A stretch of DNA of 64,000 nt from Pseudolysinimonas sp051954455 (GTDB taxonomy: Bacteria; Actinomycetota; Actinomycetes; Actinomycetales; Microbacteriaceae). Within the stretch, counting starts at the first letter, position 1. Every line of letters starts with the position of its first letter. A model generated the notes under the pieces. That model searched no databases. It was not told the origin of the DNA and saw nothing but the letters and a program-made list of their open reading frames with translations. The stretch is from contig NZ_JBQCHS010000003.1 in assembly GCF_051954455.1 (NCBI RefSeq), positions 48,118 through 112,117 on the forward strand. Reading direction: 5' to 3'. Positions 25,438-33,693 of this stretch are shown here, piece after piece. Made by a program: the position numbers and the translations under genes.

Positions 25438-26237
25438 TGGTTGAACCCGTCGACGAAGCGCGTCGCGATCGACGTCCACGGGGCGAGGAGCTCCGCCGTG
25501 TAGAGGCCCGGCGTCTCGTTCTGCAGCCCGCGCGGCACCCAGAGCATCGCGACCGGTGCCGTGATCGCGGCGAGGACCGCCGCCGGCTCCTCGCCGTAGA
25601 ACTCGTGCGAGTCCTGCGCCACCGCGTCGGGGGACGCCGCCGGATGCAGCGGGTCGCCGACCAGGTCGTAGTCGAGGTAGGCGCGCACGGCGTCGTCGTC
25701 GACGAGCGGCCCGAGCGCCGGGGTCCCGGCCCAGAACTCGCGGTACGTCGCGCGGTCGGGGAAGGTCAGCGCGAGCCGCGCGAGCGCCGGCCCGAGGGTC
25801 GCGGTGATGGCCGCGTCGAGGTCGAGCCCGGGCGGCGCGGCGAACGGCACCCCGCCGTCGACGAGCAGCACCCCCGTCGCGCGCTCGCCGAGTCGCGCCG
25901 CGGTCGCGGCGGCGACGAACGCCCCCATCGAGTGCCCGACCAGCCGCACGCGATCGAGGCCCAGCCCGTCCAGCAGCCGCACCATGTCGGCGGCGTGGGT
26001 CGCCATCCCCCAGGGGCCGGGAAGCCCCGCGCTCCCGCCGCGCCCCCGCAGGTCGGGCGCGATGATCCGCCGATCGGGCAGCGCCTCCGCGAGCCGCGAC
26101 CAGGCCAGGTGGGAGGCCGTGATCCCGTGGGTCGCGAGCACCGGCGGGGCCGAGGGGTCGCCCCACTCGCCGTAGACCAGCTCGCCGCCGTCGACCGGTA
26201 CCGATCCCATCCGCGGGTCGATCACGACACGCTCCAT
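25371..26237 (-). CDS. Alpha/beta-fold hydrolase
   Basis: A 288-residue hydrolase. The oxyanion region is LATHGITASHLAW, the nucleophile elbow GHSMGA, and a late Asp/His pair (VDGFNHYTIVM) completes the triad. It resembles lactonase/esterase-type members. ATG 26237 lies 16 bases inside the end of the upstream dehydrogenase gene, so both are probably on one transcript. The substrate is unknown; the neighbouring 3-hydroxybutyrate-dehydrogenase-like enzyme suggests a hydroxyacyl ester or lactone (inference). Confidence 0.83.
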   Translation of the reverse strand: MERVVIDPRMGSVPVDGGELVYGEWGDPSAPPVLATHGITASHLAWSRLAEALPDRRIIAPDLRGRGGSAGLPGPWGMATHAADMVRLLDGLGLDRVRLVGHSMGAFVAAATAARLGERATGVLLVDGGVPFAAPPGLDLDAAITATLGPALARLALTFPDRATYREFWAGTPALGPLVDDDAVRAYLDYDLVGDPLHPAASPDAVAQDSHEFYGEEPAAVLAAITAPVAMLWVPRGLQNETPGLYTAELLAPWTSIATRFVDGFNHYTIVMTAPGAAEVAAALVELS

Positions 26238-26974
26238 CCGCCGTCCATCGTGTACGACGCCCCCGTGACCATGTCCGCGCGCGGCGAGACCAGCCAGCCG
26301 ACCAGAGACGCGACGTCCGCCGGCTCGACCAGGCGCTTGATCGCGGCGCGCTCCAGCAGCACGGTCTCGACCACGTCCTCCGGGTCGATCCCGTGGATGC
26401 GCGCCTGGTCGGCGATCTGCTTCTCGACGAGCGGGGTGCGCACGTAGCCGGGGTTCACGCAGTTGCTCGTGACGCCGTGCGGCGCCCCCTCGAGCGCGGC
26501 CGTCTTCGACAGGCCCTCCAGGCCGTGCTTCGCGGCGACGTAGGCCGACTTGTACTCGGAGGCGCGGATCCCGTGCACCGACGAGACGTTGACGATCCGC
26601 CCCCAGCCGCCCTCGTACATGTGCGGCAGCGCGGCGCGCATCAGCAGGAAGGGGGCCTCGAGCATGATCGCGAGGATCCGGTGGAACATCTCCGGCTCGA
26701 ACTCCTCGATGGGCGCCACCCGCTGGATGCCGGCGTTGTTGACGAGGATGTCGCAGTCGAGCCGCTGCCGGGCGAGCGCCGCCGCGTCGGAGAGGTCGAC
26801 GATCCATGTGCTGCCGCCGATCCGGTCCGCGACGGCCTGCGCCGCCCGGTCGTCGACATCGGCGACGGTGACGTGGGCGCCGTCGGCCGCCAGCCGCTCC
26901 GCGATCGCGGCGCCGATCCCGCTGCCGCCTCCGGTCACGAGCGCCGTGCGCCCGTCGAGCTCCGCCATCCGCAT
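26222..26974 (-). CDS. 3-hydroxybutyrate dehydrogenase-like SDR
   Basis: A 250-residue classical SDR. The cofactor motif is TGGGSGIGAAIA, then NNAGIQ, the catalytic Ser in VNVSSVHG and Tyr-x3-Lys in YVAAKHG. The stretches NNAGIQRVAPIEEF and VRTPLVEKQI are typical of D-3-hydroxybutyrate dehydrogenases, which convert 3-hydroxybutyrate to acetoacetate. Two starts are possible: Met1 at 26974, or Met3 at 26968 with GAAGGG at ideal spacing. Flanking alpha/beta hydrolases on both strands would suit degradation of short hydroxyacid esters or polymer. Confidence 0.86.
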   Translation of the reverse strand: MRMAELDGRTALVTGGGSGIGAAIAERLAADGAHVTVADVDDRAAQAVADRIGGSTWIVDLSDAAALARQRLDCDILVNNAGIQRVAPIEEFEPEMFHRILAIMLEAPFLLMRAALPHMYEGGWGRIVNVSSVHGIRASEYKSAYVAAKHGLEGLSKTAALEGAPHGVTSNCVNPGYVRTPLVEKQIADQARIHGIDPEDVVETVLLERAAIKRLVEPADVASLVGWLVSPRADMVTGASYTMDGGWSVS

Positions 26975-27012
26975 CCCTTCCCCGAGCGGGTCGCCGGCGT
27001 TACCGTGACCCC

Positions 27013-28062
27013 GTGTCCACTCTGCTCCCCGGCATCACCGCCCGCCAGATCCCCACGGCGCGGCTCCGCACGAACATCCTCGAGCGCCCGGGCGACGCCG
27101 CGGACGGCACGCCCGTCGTGCTCGTCCACGGCAACGTCTCGTCGGCCGCGTTCTTCCAGCCCTTCATGCTCTCGCTGCCGTCGTCGTGGCGCGTGGTCGC
27201 CGTCGATCTGCGCGGCTTCGGCGACAGCGAGACGACCCCGGTCGATGCGACCCGGGGCCTGCGCGACTTCGCCGACGACCTGGCGGAGACCGTCGGTGCG
27301 CTCGGGCTGGCGGGCGATCCGCACCTGTTCGGCTGGAGCATGGGCGGGGGAGTCGTGCTCCAGTACGCGCTCGACCACTCGGTCGCGTCGCTCGCGCTGC
27401 AGGCGCCCGTGTCGCCGTACGGGTTCGGCGCGACCGCGCTCGACGGCTCGCTCCTCACCCCGGATGCGGCCGGATCGGGCGGCGGGGGCGGCAACCCGGA
27501 CTTCGTCGCGGCGCTCCAGGCCGGCGACACGGGCGACGGGCCCGCCTCCCCGCGGACAGTGTACCGCACGGCGTACGTGCACGCCGGGCACGCCGACGCC
27601 TACGAGGACCTGTGGGTGGAGTCGATGCTCTCCACCGCGACCGGCGTCGACAACTACCCGGGCGACAGCCGGCCGAGCGACAACTGGCCGGGCTTCGCGC
27701 CCGGCGACCGCGGGGTGCTCAACACGATGACCCCCGACCACCTCGACCTCTCGGGCATCGCCGCGATCTCGCCGAAGCCGCCGATCCTCTGGGTGCACGG
27801 CGACAGCGACGCCATCGTCGCGGACGCCTCCTTTTTCGACCTCAACCAGCTCGGCGCGCTCGGGGTCGTGCCGGGGTGGCCGGGCGTGGACGTCGCCCCC
27901 GCACAGCCGATGGTGGCGCAGACGCGCGCGGTGCTCGGCCGGTACCGCGACGGCGGCGGCACCGTGACCGAGCTCGTGCTCGAGGCGTGCGGGCACTCAC
28001 CGCACGTCGAGTACCCGGACCTCGTGCGCGCGGCCCTCGAGGAGCTCGTCGCCGGCGACTGA
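27013..28062 (+). CDS. Alpha/beta-fold hydrolase, large form
   Basis: A 349-residue hydrolase with oxyanion-hole region LVHGNVSSAAFF, nucleophile GWSMGG, late Asp in WVHGDSDAIV and His in CGHSPHVEYP. A Gly-rich loop (GSGGGGGN) and a lid of about 100 residues separate core strands 6 and 7, making it longer than the neighbour at 25371. Start is GTG 27013, 38 bases from the divergent dehydrogenase start. Substrate unknown. It ends one base before the convergent methyltransferase gene. Confidence 0.83.
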   Translation: MSTLLPGITARQIPTARLRTNILERPGDAADGTPVVLVHGNVSSAAFFQPFMLSLPSSWRVVAVDLRGFGDSETTPVDATRGLRDFADDLAETVGALGLAGDPHLFGWSMGGGVVLQYALDHSVASLALQAPVSPYGFGATALDGSLLTPDAAGSGGGGGNPDFVAALQAGDTGDGPASPRTVYRTAYVHAGHADAYEDLWVESMLSTATGVDNYPGDSRPSDNWPGFAPGDRGVLNTMTPDHLDLSGIAAISPKPPILWVHGDSDAIVADASFFDLNQLGALGVVPGWPGVDVAPAQPMVAQTRAVLGRYRDGGGTVTELVLEACGHSPHVEYPDLVRAALEELVAGD

Positions 28063-28857
28063 TCAGCCCCTCCCGGCCACCGACCCCACGCCCAGCAGCG
28101 CCGCGGTCGGGAACCGCAGGACCCCGTCCGCGCCGACGAGCTCCGCCGTCCGCGCGAGGTACGCGTCGTGCATCCGCGCGCGCGTCGGGTCGTCCTGCGC
28201 CCGGTACGTCGTCCCGATCGTCCCCGCCCCGCCGGCGACCCCGCGCCACAGCACCTCCGGCGCGATCGCGAAGTCCCAGGTCGGCGTCGCGGCGACGACG
28301 TCGATGAGGCCGGCCGCGGCGAGCTCCGCCGCGAGGCCCTCCTCGGTCCGGTCGATGTCGTCGCCGGGGGCGAGGGCCGTGCCGGGCGGCGACACGGCGC
28401 CGGCGTCGGCGACGACGCCCGACCAGAGCCCGTTCAACACGGTCCGCCCGCGCGGCCAGATCGTCAGCGCGACGACGCCGCGCGCGACCCGCGCCAGCTC
28501 GGCGATCGCGTCGCGGGGGCGCGCGGTGTGATTCACGACGAAGTTCGCCGTCACCGCGTCGAACGCGGCGTCGGGGTGCGGCAGCCCGGGCAGCGCGGCG
28601 CGGGCGTAGCGCACCCCGCCGCCCCCGCGCTCCGCGACGGCGAGCATGTCCTGCTCCGGATCGGAGGCCGCGACGCGCCAGCCGCGGGAGGCGGCCGCGT
28701 GGGCGACAGTCCCGGGCCCGGTGCCGACGTCGAGCAGCGTGCCGCGCCCCGGCATCCGGAGCTCCACCGCGTCGAGGAGCGGGTCGACCGCGCCGGCGCA
28801 GAGCAGCGCGAACGAGGTCGCGTACGCCTCCGCGGTCCCGGCCCAGGCGCCCGGCAT
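28063..28857 (-). CDS. Class I SAM-dependent methyltransferase (type 11)
   Basis: A 264-residue methyltransferase with SAM motif LLDVGTGPGTVAHAA near residue 42, acidic motif II (VAASDPEQDML), and FDAVTANFVVNHT, the type-11 post-II region. It reads as a UbiE/small-molecule enzyme. ATG 28857 overlaps the stop of the serine-hydrolase gene upstream (ATGA), so the two are coupled. Substrate unknown. Confidence 0.82.
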   Translation of the reverse strand: MPGAWAGTAEAYATSFALLCAGAVDPLLDAVELRMPGRGTLLDVGTGPGTVAHAAASRGWRVAASDPEQDMLAVAERGGGGVRYARAALPGLPHPDAAFDAVTANFVVNHTARPRDAIAELARVARGVVALTIWPRGRTVLNGLWSGVVADAGAVSPPGTALAPGDDIDRTEEGLAAELAAAGLIDVVAATPTWDFAIAPEVLWRGVAGGAGTIGTTYRAQDDPTRARMHDAYLARTAELVGADGVLRFPTAALLGVGSVAGRG

Positions 28858-30305
28858 CAGTCGAGCATGCCGAGCCGGCCGACCACGCGCTCCGTGCGCG
28901 AGCTCCAGAACGGGAGGTCGAGGCCGACCGTGACGCGCACGTCGTCGTCCGCCCCGTACCCGGTCTCGAACCGCCAGATGCGCGCCGCCGCCGACTCGAT
29001 GCACTGCTCGTGGAACTCGAACGTCGTGTCGTCGACCCACCCCGCGCGGCTGCCGGTGCGGCTTCCGGTCAGCTCGGGATGCGGCCAGATCGCCGTGGCG
29101 CCGGGCAGCCAGGCGTCGCGCGCGGCGTCGATGCGCTCGACCGCGCCGTCGGTGCCGACGGTCTCCAGCACGGTGCGGTCGCCGTCGAGGTGCAGCGTCA
29201 CGGTCGAGAGGTGCAGCGACGTGAAGGGCAGCACGATCGGCATGCCGTTCAGCCGCGCAGCGACCTCGGGCGCGGTCGCGCGATACGACGGGGCCGGGAG
29301 GTCGAGGTGCGCGAGCCGCTCGCCGAGCGCCGCGTCGTCGAGGCCGCCCGCGTCCGTCCCGCGCGCGCGGTCGACGCCCGGCAGCAGGTGCTCCCACACG
29401 AGCCGCAGCACGGTGGCGTTGTCGATCGCCCCGGCCGTGATCGCGACCACCAGGTCGAGCTCCGGGATGACGAGTCCGTACTGCCCCCACGCGCCGTCCA
29501 TCCGGTAGCCGTGCTGCGAGCGCCAGAACTGGAATCCGTAGCCGAGGGCCCAGTCGGCCGCGGCGTTCGGGCCGTCGTCGACGTGCGACCGCGTCGCCTC
29601 CTCGATCCAGTCGGCGGGCACGAGCTGCCGCCCGTTCCACTCTCCCCGGCGGCGGTACAGCTCGGCGAGCACCGCGATGTCCTCGGTGAGGAGCCCGAGC
29701 CCGGTGCCGCCGAGGCTGACGCCGGCGGGCGAGGCGGCCCACGGCGGGGTGTCGAGGCCGAGCGGCGCGAACAGCCGCGGCTCGAGGAACTCGGGCAACG
29801 TCACACCCGTCCGCGACTGCAGGGCGGCGCTCAGCACGTAGCTGCCGCCCGAGTCGTAGACGAAGTGCTCCCCGGGCGGGAAGAGGAAGGGCGACGCGAA
29901 GAAGAGGCGCGGCCAGTCCTCGCCCGGCAGCGCGCGCATGAGGCCCATGGTGTCCTCGTCGTGCCCGCTCGACATGGAGAGGAGGTGCCGCAGGAGCACG
30001 TCCCGCGGCCCCTCGACGCCGGGGAAGAAGTCCACCGCGGGCTCGTCGATCGAGAGGATGCCCTCCGCCTGCGCGATGCCGATCGCGGTCGAGAGGACGC
30101 TCTTCGACACCGAGTGCACCTGATGGCGCACGTCGGGCGCGAAGGGCGCCCACCATCCTTCGGCGATCACCGCGCCGTGGCGCACGACCATCAGGCTGTG
30201 CACGCCGGCGCGCTCGCGTTCGGCGGCGTCGACGAAGGCGGCGACGGCGGCGGGGTCGACCCCTTCCGCCGTCGGAGTGGATCGGGGGAGCACGGGAGCG
30301 GCCAC
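28857..30305 (-). CDS. Beta-lactamase-family serine hydrolase
   Basis: A 482-residue class-C-like serine hydrolase (penicillin-binding-protein fold). The catalytic SxxK is SVSK in HQVHSVSKSVL near residue 68, and the Tyr element is in YDSGGSYVLS. It lacks a signal peptide, so it is probably cytoplasmic and an esterase or peptidase rather than a resistance beta-lactamase. The C-terminal third is a beta-rich extension (LHLSTVTLHLDGDRTVLE). Start is GTG 30305, 71 bases from the divergent panC. Confidence 0.83.
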   Translation of the reverse strand: MAAPVLPRSTPTAEGVDPAAVAAFVDAAERERAGVHSLMVVRHGAVIAEGWWAPFAPDVRHQVHSVSKSVLSTAIGIAQAEGILSIDEPAVDFFPGVEGPRDVLLRHLLSMSSGHDEDTMGLMRALPGEDWPRLFFASPFLFPPGEHFVYDSGGSYVLSAALQSRTGVTLPEFLEPRLFAPLGLDTPPWAASPAGVSLGGTGLGLLTEDIAVLAELYRRRGEWNGRQLVPADWIEEATRSHVDDGPNAAADWALGYGFQFWRSQHGYRMDGAWGQYGLVIPELDLVVAITAGAIDNATVLRLVWEHLLPGVDRARGTDAGGLDDAALGERLAHLDLPAPSYRATAPEVAARLNGMPIVLPFTSLHLSTVTLHLDGDRTVLETVGTDGAVERIDAARDAWLPGATAIWPHPELTGSRTGSRAGWVDDTTFEFHEQCIESAAARIWRFETGYGADDDVRVTVGLDLPFWSSRTERVVGRLGMLD

Positions 30306-30376
30306 GAGTCGGCAGCCTACGCCGCGGCCTCGTTAGCATCGACGGGGCGCCCGACGGGCGCGCGGAGGGAGCCCAC

Positions 30377-31219
30377 GTGGCCGAGCCGGTCGTCGTCACG
30401 ACCATCGCCGGGATGCGCTCCGCGCTCGCGGGCCGGGGGGCGGTGGCGCTCGTCCCCACCATGGGCGCGCTGCACGAGGGGCACCTGGCGCTCGTCGATC
30501 GCGCGCGGGAGGTCGCCCAGACGGTCGTCGTGTCGATCTTCGTCAACCCCACCCAGTTCGGCCCCGCCGAGGACCTGGCGAAGTACCCGCGCGATCTCGC
30601 CGGCGATCTCGCGGTGCTCGCCACCCGCGGGGTGGAGTTCGTCTTCGCACCGGACGCCTCCGAGATGTACCCGGACGGACCGACCGCCGTCACGGTGCAC
30701 GCCGGCCCCGTCGCCGACACGTTCGAGGGGGCGTCGCGACCCGGGCACTTCGACGGCGTGCTGACCATCGTCGCGAAGCTGCTCCACATCGTCCGCCCGA
30801 GCCACGTCCTGTTCGGGCAGAAGGACGCGCAGCAGCTCTTCCTCGTGCAGCGGATGGTGCGCGACCTCGACATCGCGGTGGTCGTGGAGCCGGTGGAGAC
30901 CGTCCGCGCCGGCGACGGTCTCGCGCTCTCCAGCCGCAACCGCTACCTCGACGACGCGCACCGTGCGGCGGCCGTCGCGCTCCGCCGCGCCCTCGACGCC
31001 GCGGCAGCGGCGGGGGAGCGGGGCCTCGCGGCCGCGACCGACGCCGCCCGTGCGGAGATCGCGGCCGACGACCTCGTTAAGCTGGACTATCTCGCCGTCG
31101 TCGATCCGCGTACCTTCCGCCCCGTCGACGACGCGTTCCGCGGCACGGCGCGCCTGCTGATCGCCGCACAGGTCGGCCGCGCACGGCTGATCGACAACGA
31201 CGCCATCCACCTGAGCTAG
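30377..31219 (+). CDS. panC: Pantothenate synthetase
   Basis: A 280-residue ligase joining pantoate and beta-alanine with ATP. Motifs are VPTMGALHEGHLALVDRAR (HxGH-type), VVSIFVNPTQFGP, RPGHFDGVLTIVAKL, FGQKDAQQL and LSSRNRYL. GTG 30377 is preceded by GGAGG at good spacing. lysS follows after nine bases. In relatives this gene commonly lies next to the DUF2520 gene; here an accessory block has come between. Confidence 0.95.
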   Translation: MAEPVVVTTIAGMRSALAGRGAVALVPTMGALHEGHLALVDRAREVAQTVVVSIFVNPTQFGPAEDLAKYPRDLAGDLAVLATRGVEFVFAPDASEMYPDGPTAVTVHAGPVADTFEGASRPGHFDGVLTIVAKLLHIVRPSHVLFGQKDAQQLFLVQRMVRDLDIAVVVEPVETVRAGDGLALSSRNRYLDDAHRAAAVALRRALDAAAAAGERGLAAATDAARAEIAADDLVKLDYLAVVDPRTFRPVDDAFRGTARLLIAAQVGRARLIDNDAIHLS

Positions 31220-31228
31220 AGGCCCGCC

Positions 31229-32716
31229 ATGAGCGACGACGAGACCGGCACCATCGACATCGCCGAGCAGAAGGCCGTCCGCCTCGCCAAACGCGAGCGC
31301 CTCATCGCCGAGGACGGCGACGCCTACCCGGTCGGCGTGCCGGTCACGCACACCATCCCGCAGGTGCGGGAGCGCTGGGCCGACCTGCACGCCGACGAGG
31401 CGACGGGCGTCGAGGTCGGCGTCGCGGGCCGCGTGGTCCACCTCCGCAACACCGGCAAGCTCTGCTTCGCTGCGCTGCAGTCGGGCGATGGCGCCCGCAT
31501 CCAGGCCATGGTCTCGCTCGACAAGGTCGGCGAGGAGTCGCTGCAGCGCTGGAAGGAGCTCGTCGACCTCGGCGACCACCTCTTCGTGCACGGCGAGGTG
31601 ATCTCCTCCCGCCGCGGCGAGCTGAGCATCATGGCGACCGACTGGCGCATCGCGTCCAAGGCCGTGCTGCCGCTGCCGAACCTGCACTCCGAGCTCTCGG
31701 AGGAGACGCGGGTGCGCCAGCGCTACCTCGACCTCATCGCGCGCGAGCAGGCGCGGTTCACGGTCCGCGCCCGCGCCAAGGCGGTCGCGAGCCTGCGCTC
31801 GACCTTCGCCCGGCACGACTTCCTCGAGGTCGAGACGCCGATGCTCCAGACGATGCACGGCGGCGCCGCGGCGCGCCCCTTCGTCACGCACTCGAACGCG
31901 TTCGACACCGACCTGTACCTGCGGATCGCGCCGGAGCTCTTCCTCAAGCGCGCGGTCGTCGGCGGCATCGAGCGCGTCTTCGAGATCAACCGCAACTTCC
32001 GCAACGAGGGCGCCGACTCCACCCACAGCCCGGAGTTCGCGATGCTCGAGGCGTACGAGACCTACGGCGACTACGACTCGATCGCGCGGCTCACGCAGGA
32101 GCTCATCCAGGACGCGGCCGAGGCCGCGTCGGGCTCGCACGTCGTGACCTGGGCCGACGGCACGGAGTACGACTTCGGCGGCGAGTGGGACCGCATCCGC
32201 ATGTACGCGTCCCTCTCCGAGGCGGCCGGCGTCGAGATCACGCCGGAGACCCCGCTGGCCGAGCTCGAGGCGCTCGCCGCGGCGAACGAGGTCGAGGTCA
32301 AGCTCCCGACGCACGGCAAGTACGTCGAGGAGCTGTGGGAGCACTTCGTCAAGGGCACGCTGCACCGTCCCACGTTCGTCATGGACTTCCCGGTCGACAC
32401 CTCCCCGCTGGTGAGGAACCACCGCACCACCGCGGGTGTGGTGGAGAAGTGGGACCTCTACGTGCGCGGCTTCGAGCTCGCGACCGGCTACTCGGAGCTC
32501 ATCGACCCCGTCATCCAGCGTGAGCGCTTCGTGGAGCAGGCGCAGCAGGCCGCGCGCGGCGACCTCGAAGCCATGCGCCTCGACGAGGACTTCCTCACCG
32601 CGATGGAGCACGGCATGCCCCCGATGGGCGGCATGGGCATGGGCATCGACCGGCTGCTCATGGCGCTGACCGGCCTCGGCATCCGCGAGACGATCCTCTT
32701 CCCTCTGGTCAAGTAG
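31229..32716 (+). CDS. lysS: Lysyl-tRNA synthetase, class II
   Basis: A 495-residue class II synthetase. The N-terminal OB-fold anticodon-binding domain (VGVAGRVVHLRNTGKLCFAAL) is followed by the catalytic domain with motif 1 (FLEVETPML), motif 2 (FEINRNFRNEGADSTHSPEF) and motif 3 (GMGMGIDRLLMAL). Length and motifs are complete. It starts nine bases after panC and is followed by a DUF4287 gene, likely in one transcript. Confidence 0.96.
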   Translation: MSDDETGTIDIAEQKAVRLAKRERLIAEDGDAYPVGVPVTHTIPQVRERWADLHADEATGVEVGVAGRVVHLRNTGKLCFAALQSGDGARIQAMVSLDKVGEESLQRWKELVDLGDHLFVHGEVISSRRGELSIMATDWRIASKAVLPLPNLHSELSEETRVRQRYLDLIAREQARFTVRARAKAVASLRSTFARHDFLEVETPMLQTMHGGAAARPFVTHSNAFDTDLYLRIAPELFLKRAVVGGIERVFEINRNFRNEGADSTHSPEFAMLEAYETYGDYDSIARLTQELIQDAAEAASGSHVVTWADGTEYDFGGEWDRIRMYASLSEAAGVEITPETPLAELEALAAANEVEVKLPTHGKYVEELWEHFVKGTLHRPTFVMDFPVDTSPLVRNHRTTAGVVEKWDLYVRGFELATGYSELIDPVIQRERFVEQAQQAARGDLEAMRLDEDFLTAMEHGMPPMGGMGMGIDRLLMALTGLGIRETILFPLVK

Positions 32717-32746
32717 GGGCCGGAGACGTCCGCGTAGGATCGCCGC

Positions 32747-33043
32747 ATGTCGTTCCAGGCCTACCTCGACACGATCGAGGCGAAGACCGGACTCACGCCC
32801 CGCCGCCTGGTCGAGCTGGCGCACGACCGCGGCTTCGACCAGCCCGGCGTGAAGGCCGTAGCCGTCGTCGAATGGCTGGCCGCCGACTACGGTCTCGGGC
32901 GCGGACATGCGATGGCCCTCTGGCGCGTGATCACCCAGGGCGATCGGATCGACGCGACGCATGTCGGGTCGGAGGGATCGCACCGCGACGCCTCCGACCG
33001 GCTGTGGCTCGACGGCGTCGCCACGAAGCCCGAGGGGTACTGA
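32747..33043 (+). CDS. DUF4287 domain protein
   Basis: A 98-residue soluble protein beginning MSFQAYLDTIEAKTG and containing KAVAVVEWLAADYGLGRGHAMALW, the DUF4287 signature found in many actinobacteria. The family has no settled function. It follows lysS by 30 bases, and its stop overlaps the next tiny gene as TGATG, so it heads a run of small coupled genes. Confidence 0.8.
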   Translation: MSFQAYLDTIEAKTGLTPRRLVELAHDRGFDQPGVKAVAVVEWLAADYGLGRGHAMALWRVITQGDRIDATHVGSEGSHRDASDRLWLDGVATKPEGY

Positions 33044-33171
33044 TGTCGGATCCCGGCGGCGGTCGCAAGCTCCCCTCGTCGACACGCATCGTGATCTGGG
33101 TCGTCGCCGGTGGCGCGGCCGTCTACCTCATCGTCAACGGGCTCATCGGCATCGTCCAGAAGGGCGGCTGA
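33043..33171 (+). CDS. Small single-pass membrane protein (42 aa)
   Basis: A 42-residue peptide with one hydrophobic segment (IVIWVVAGGAAVYLIVNGLIGIV) after a short Gly/Ser-rich basic start. It overlaps both neighbours by one base (TGATG at 33041 and 33169). No family is recognised; the coupling and codon use support it as a real gene. Confidence 0.6.
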   Translation: MSDPGGGRKLPSSTRIVIWVVAGGAAVYLIVNGLIGIVQKGG

Positions 33172-33263
33172 TGGACCGCCGGACCTCGCGCATCGTCATG
33201 TACGCGGGGCTCGTGGTCATCATCGTCGTGGTCGCCGTCGCGTTCTTCCTCACTCCGCACTAG
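33171..33263 (+). CDS. Small single-pass membrane protein (30 aa)
   Basis: A 30-residue peptide, MDRRTSRIVMYAGLVVIIVV then VAVAFFLTPH, with a basic N-terminus and one membrane helix. It begins in the TGATG overlap with the preceding tiny gene. No family is recognised; it is too short to be sure of, but the start-stop linkage is suggestive. Confidence 0.5.
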   Translation: MDRRTSRIVMYAGLVVIIVVVAVAFFLTPH

Positions 33264-33325
33264 GAGTGCCGCTGTGCCGAGCGAGCACGCAGCATCGCCT
33301 CAGCCCCGCCGCGTAGGCTGACCGC

Positions 33326-33505
33326 ATGCCGACGGACCTCTGGGGCGGGATCATCTGGTCCGTCGCGCCCACGATCGTGGTCGGCCTGATCTTCTGGTTC
33401 GTGATCCGCATGATCGTCCGCGCCGACCGCGACGAGCGTCGCGCCTACGCCAGGATCGAGGCGGAGGAGCGCGCCAAGGTCGCCGCGGAGCGGTCCGACT
33501 CCTGA
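33326..33505 (+). CDS. Small membrane protein with charged helical tail (59 aa)
   Basis: A 59-residue protein: a hydrophobic segment (IIWSVAPTIVVGLIFWFVI, about residues 9-27) followed by a strongly charged amphipathic helix (RADRDERRAYARIEAEERAK). This form is common as an actinobacterial small membrane protein downstream of housekeeping genes. Start ATG 33326, stop 33503-33505. Function unknown. Confidence 0.65.
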   Translation: MPTDLWGGIIWSVAPTIVVGLIFWFVIRMIVRADRDERRAYARIEAEERAKVAAERSDS

Positions 33506-33601
33506 CCTTCCGCCGCCCCTCGCGATCGTTCTTGGACGGCCGCCCGGGGATCGTTCTTGACGGGCGTCACGCCGGTGAAGCATACTGATCGAAGTGCTGA
33601 G

Positions 33602-33619
33602 TGTTTAAACGATTAAGCA
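33602..33619. promoter_or_regulatory. LacI-type operator, distal
   Basis: TGTTTAAACGATTAAGCA is an imperfect 18-base palindrome with the central CG typical of LacI/GalR operators. Its centre is 74 bases, seven helical turns, from the second operator at the start of the lacI-type gene. Confidence 0.65.
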
Positions 33620-33675
33620 CTCGCGCACCGCACCGACCTGGCCACCGCACGATCGTCCGAATCCTTGGGACGGCA

Positions 33676-33693
33676 TGCTTTAACGATGAAGCG
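33676..33693. promoter_or_regulatory. LacI-type operator overlapping the regulator start codon
   Basis: TGCTTTAACGATGAAGCG has the same symmetric pattern (TGCTT-n-A-n-CG-n-T-n-AAGC) as the distal site and covers the ATG at 33686. Binding here would block transcription or translation of the regulator itself. Confidence 0.65.

Noticed and set aside
24285..30305. Prophage or transposon in the block between DUF2520 and panC
   Set aside because: No integrase, transposase, terminal repeats or phage genes are seen; kept only as a possible gene-gain region.
28857..30305. Antibiotic-resistance beta-lactamase
   Set aside because: The SxxK hydrolase lacks a signal peptide and has a long C-terminal extension; an esterase or peptidase is more likely.
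28063..30939. 958-codon minus-strand frame
   Set aside because: Only its last 264 codons are a gene (methyltransferase); the rest is an out-of-frame reading of the serine hydrolase and panC.
30317..33085. 922-codon antisense open frame over panC and lysS
   Set aside because: Both plus-strand genes are certain from motifs; this is a shadow frame.
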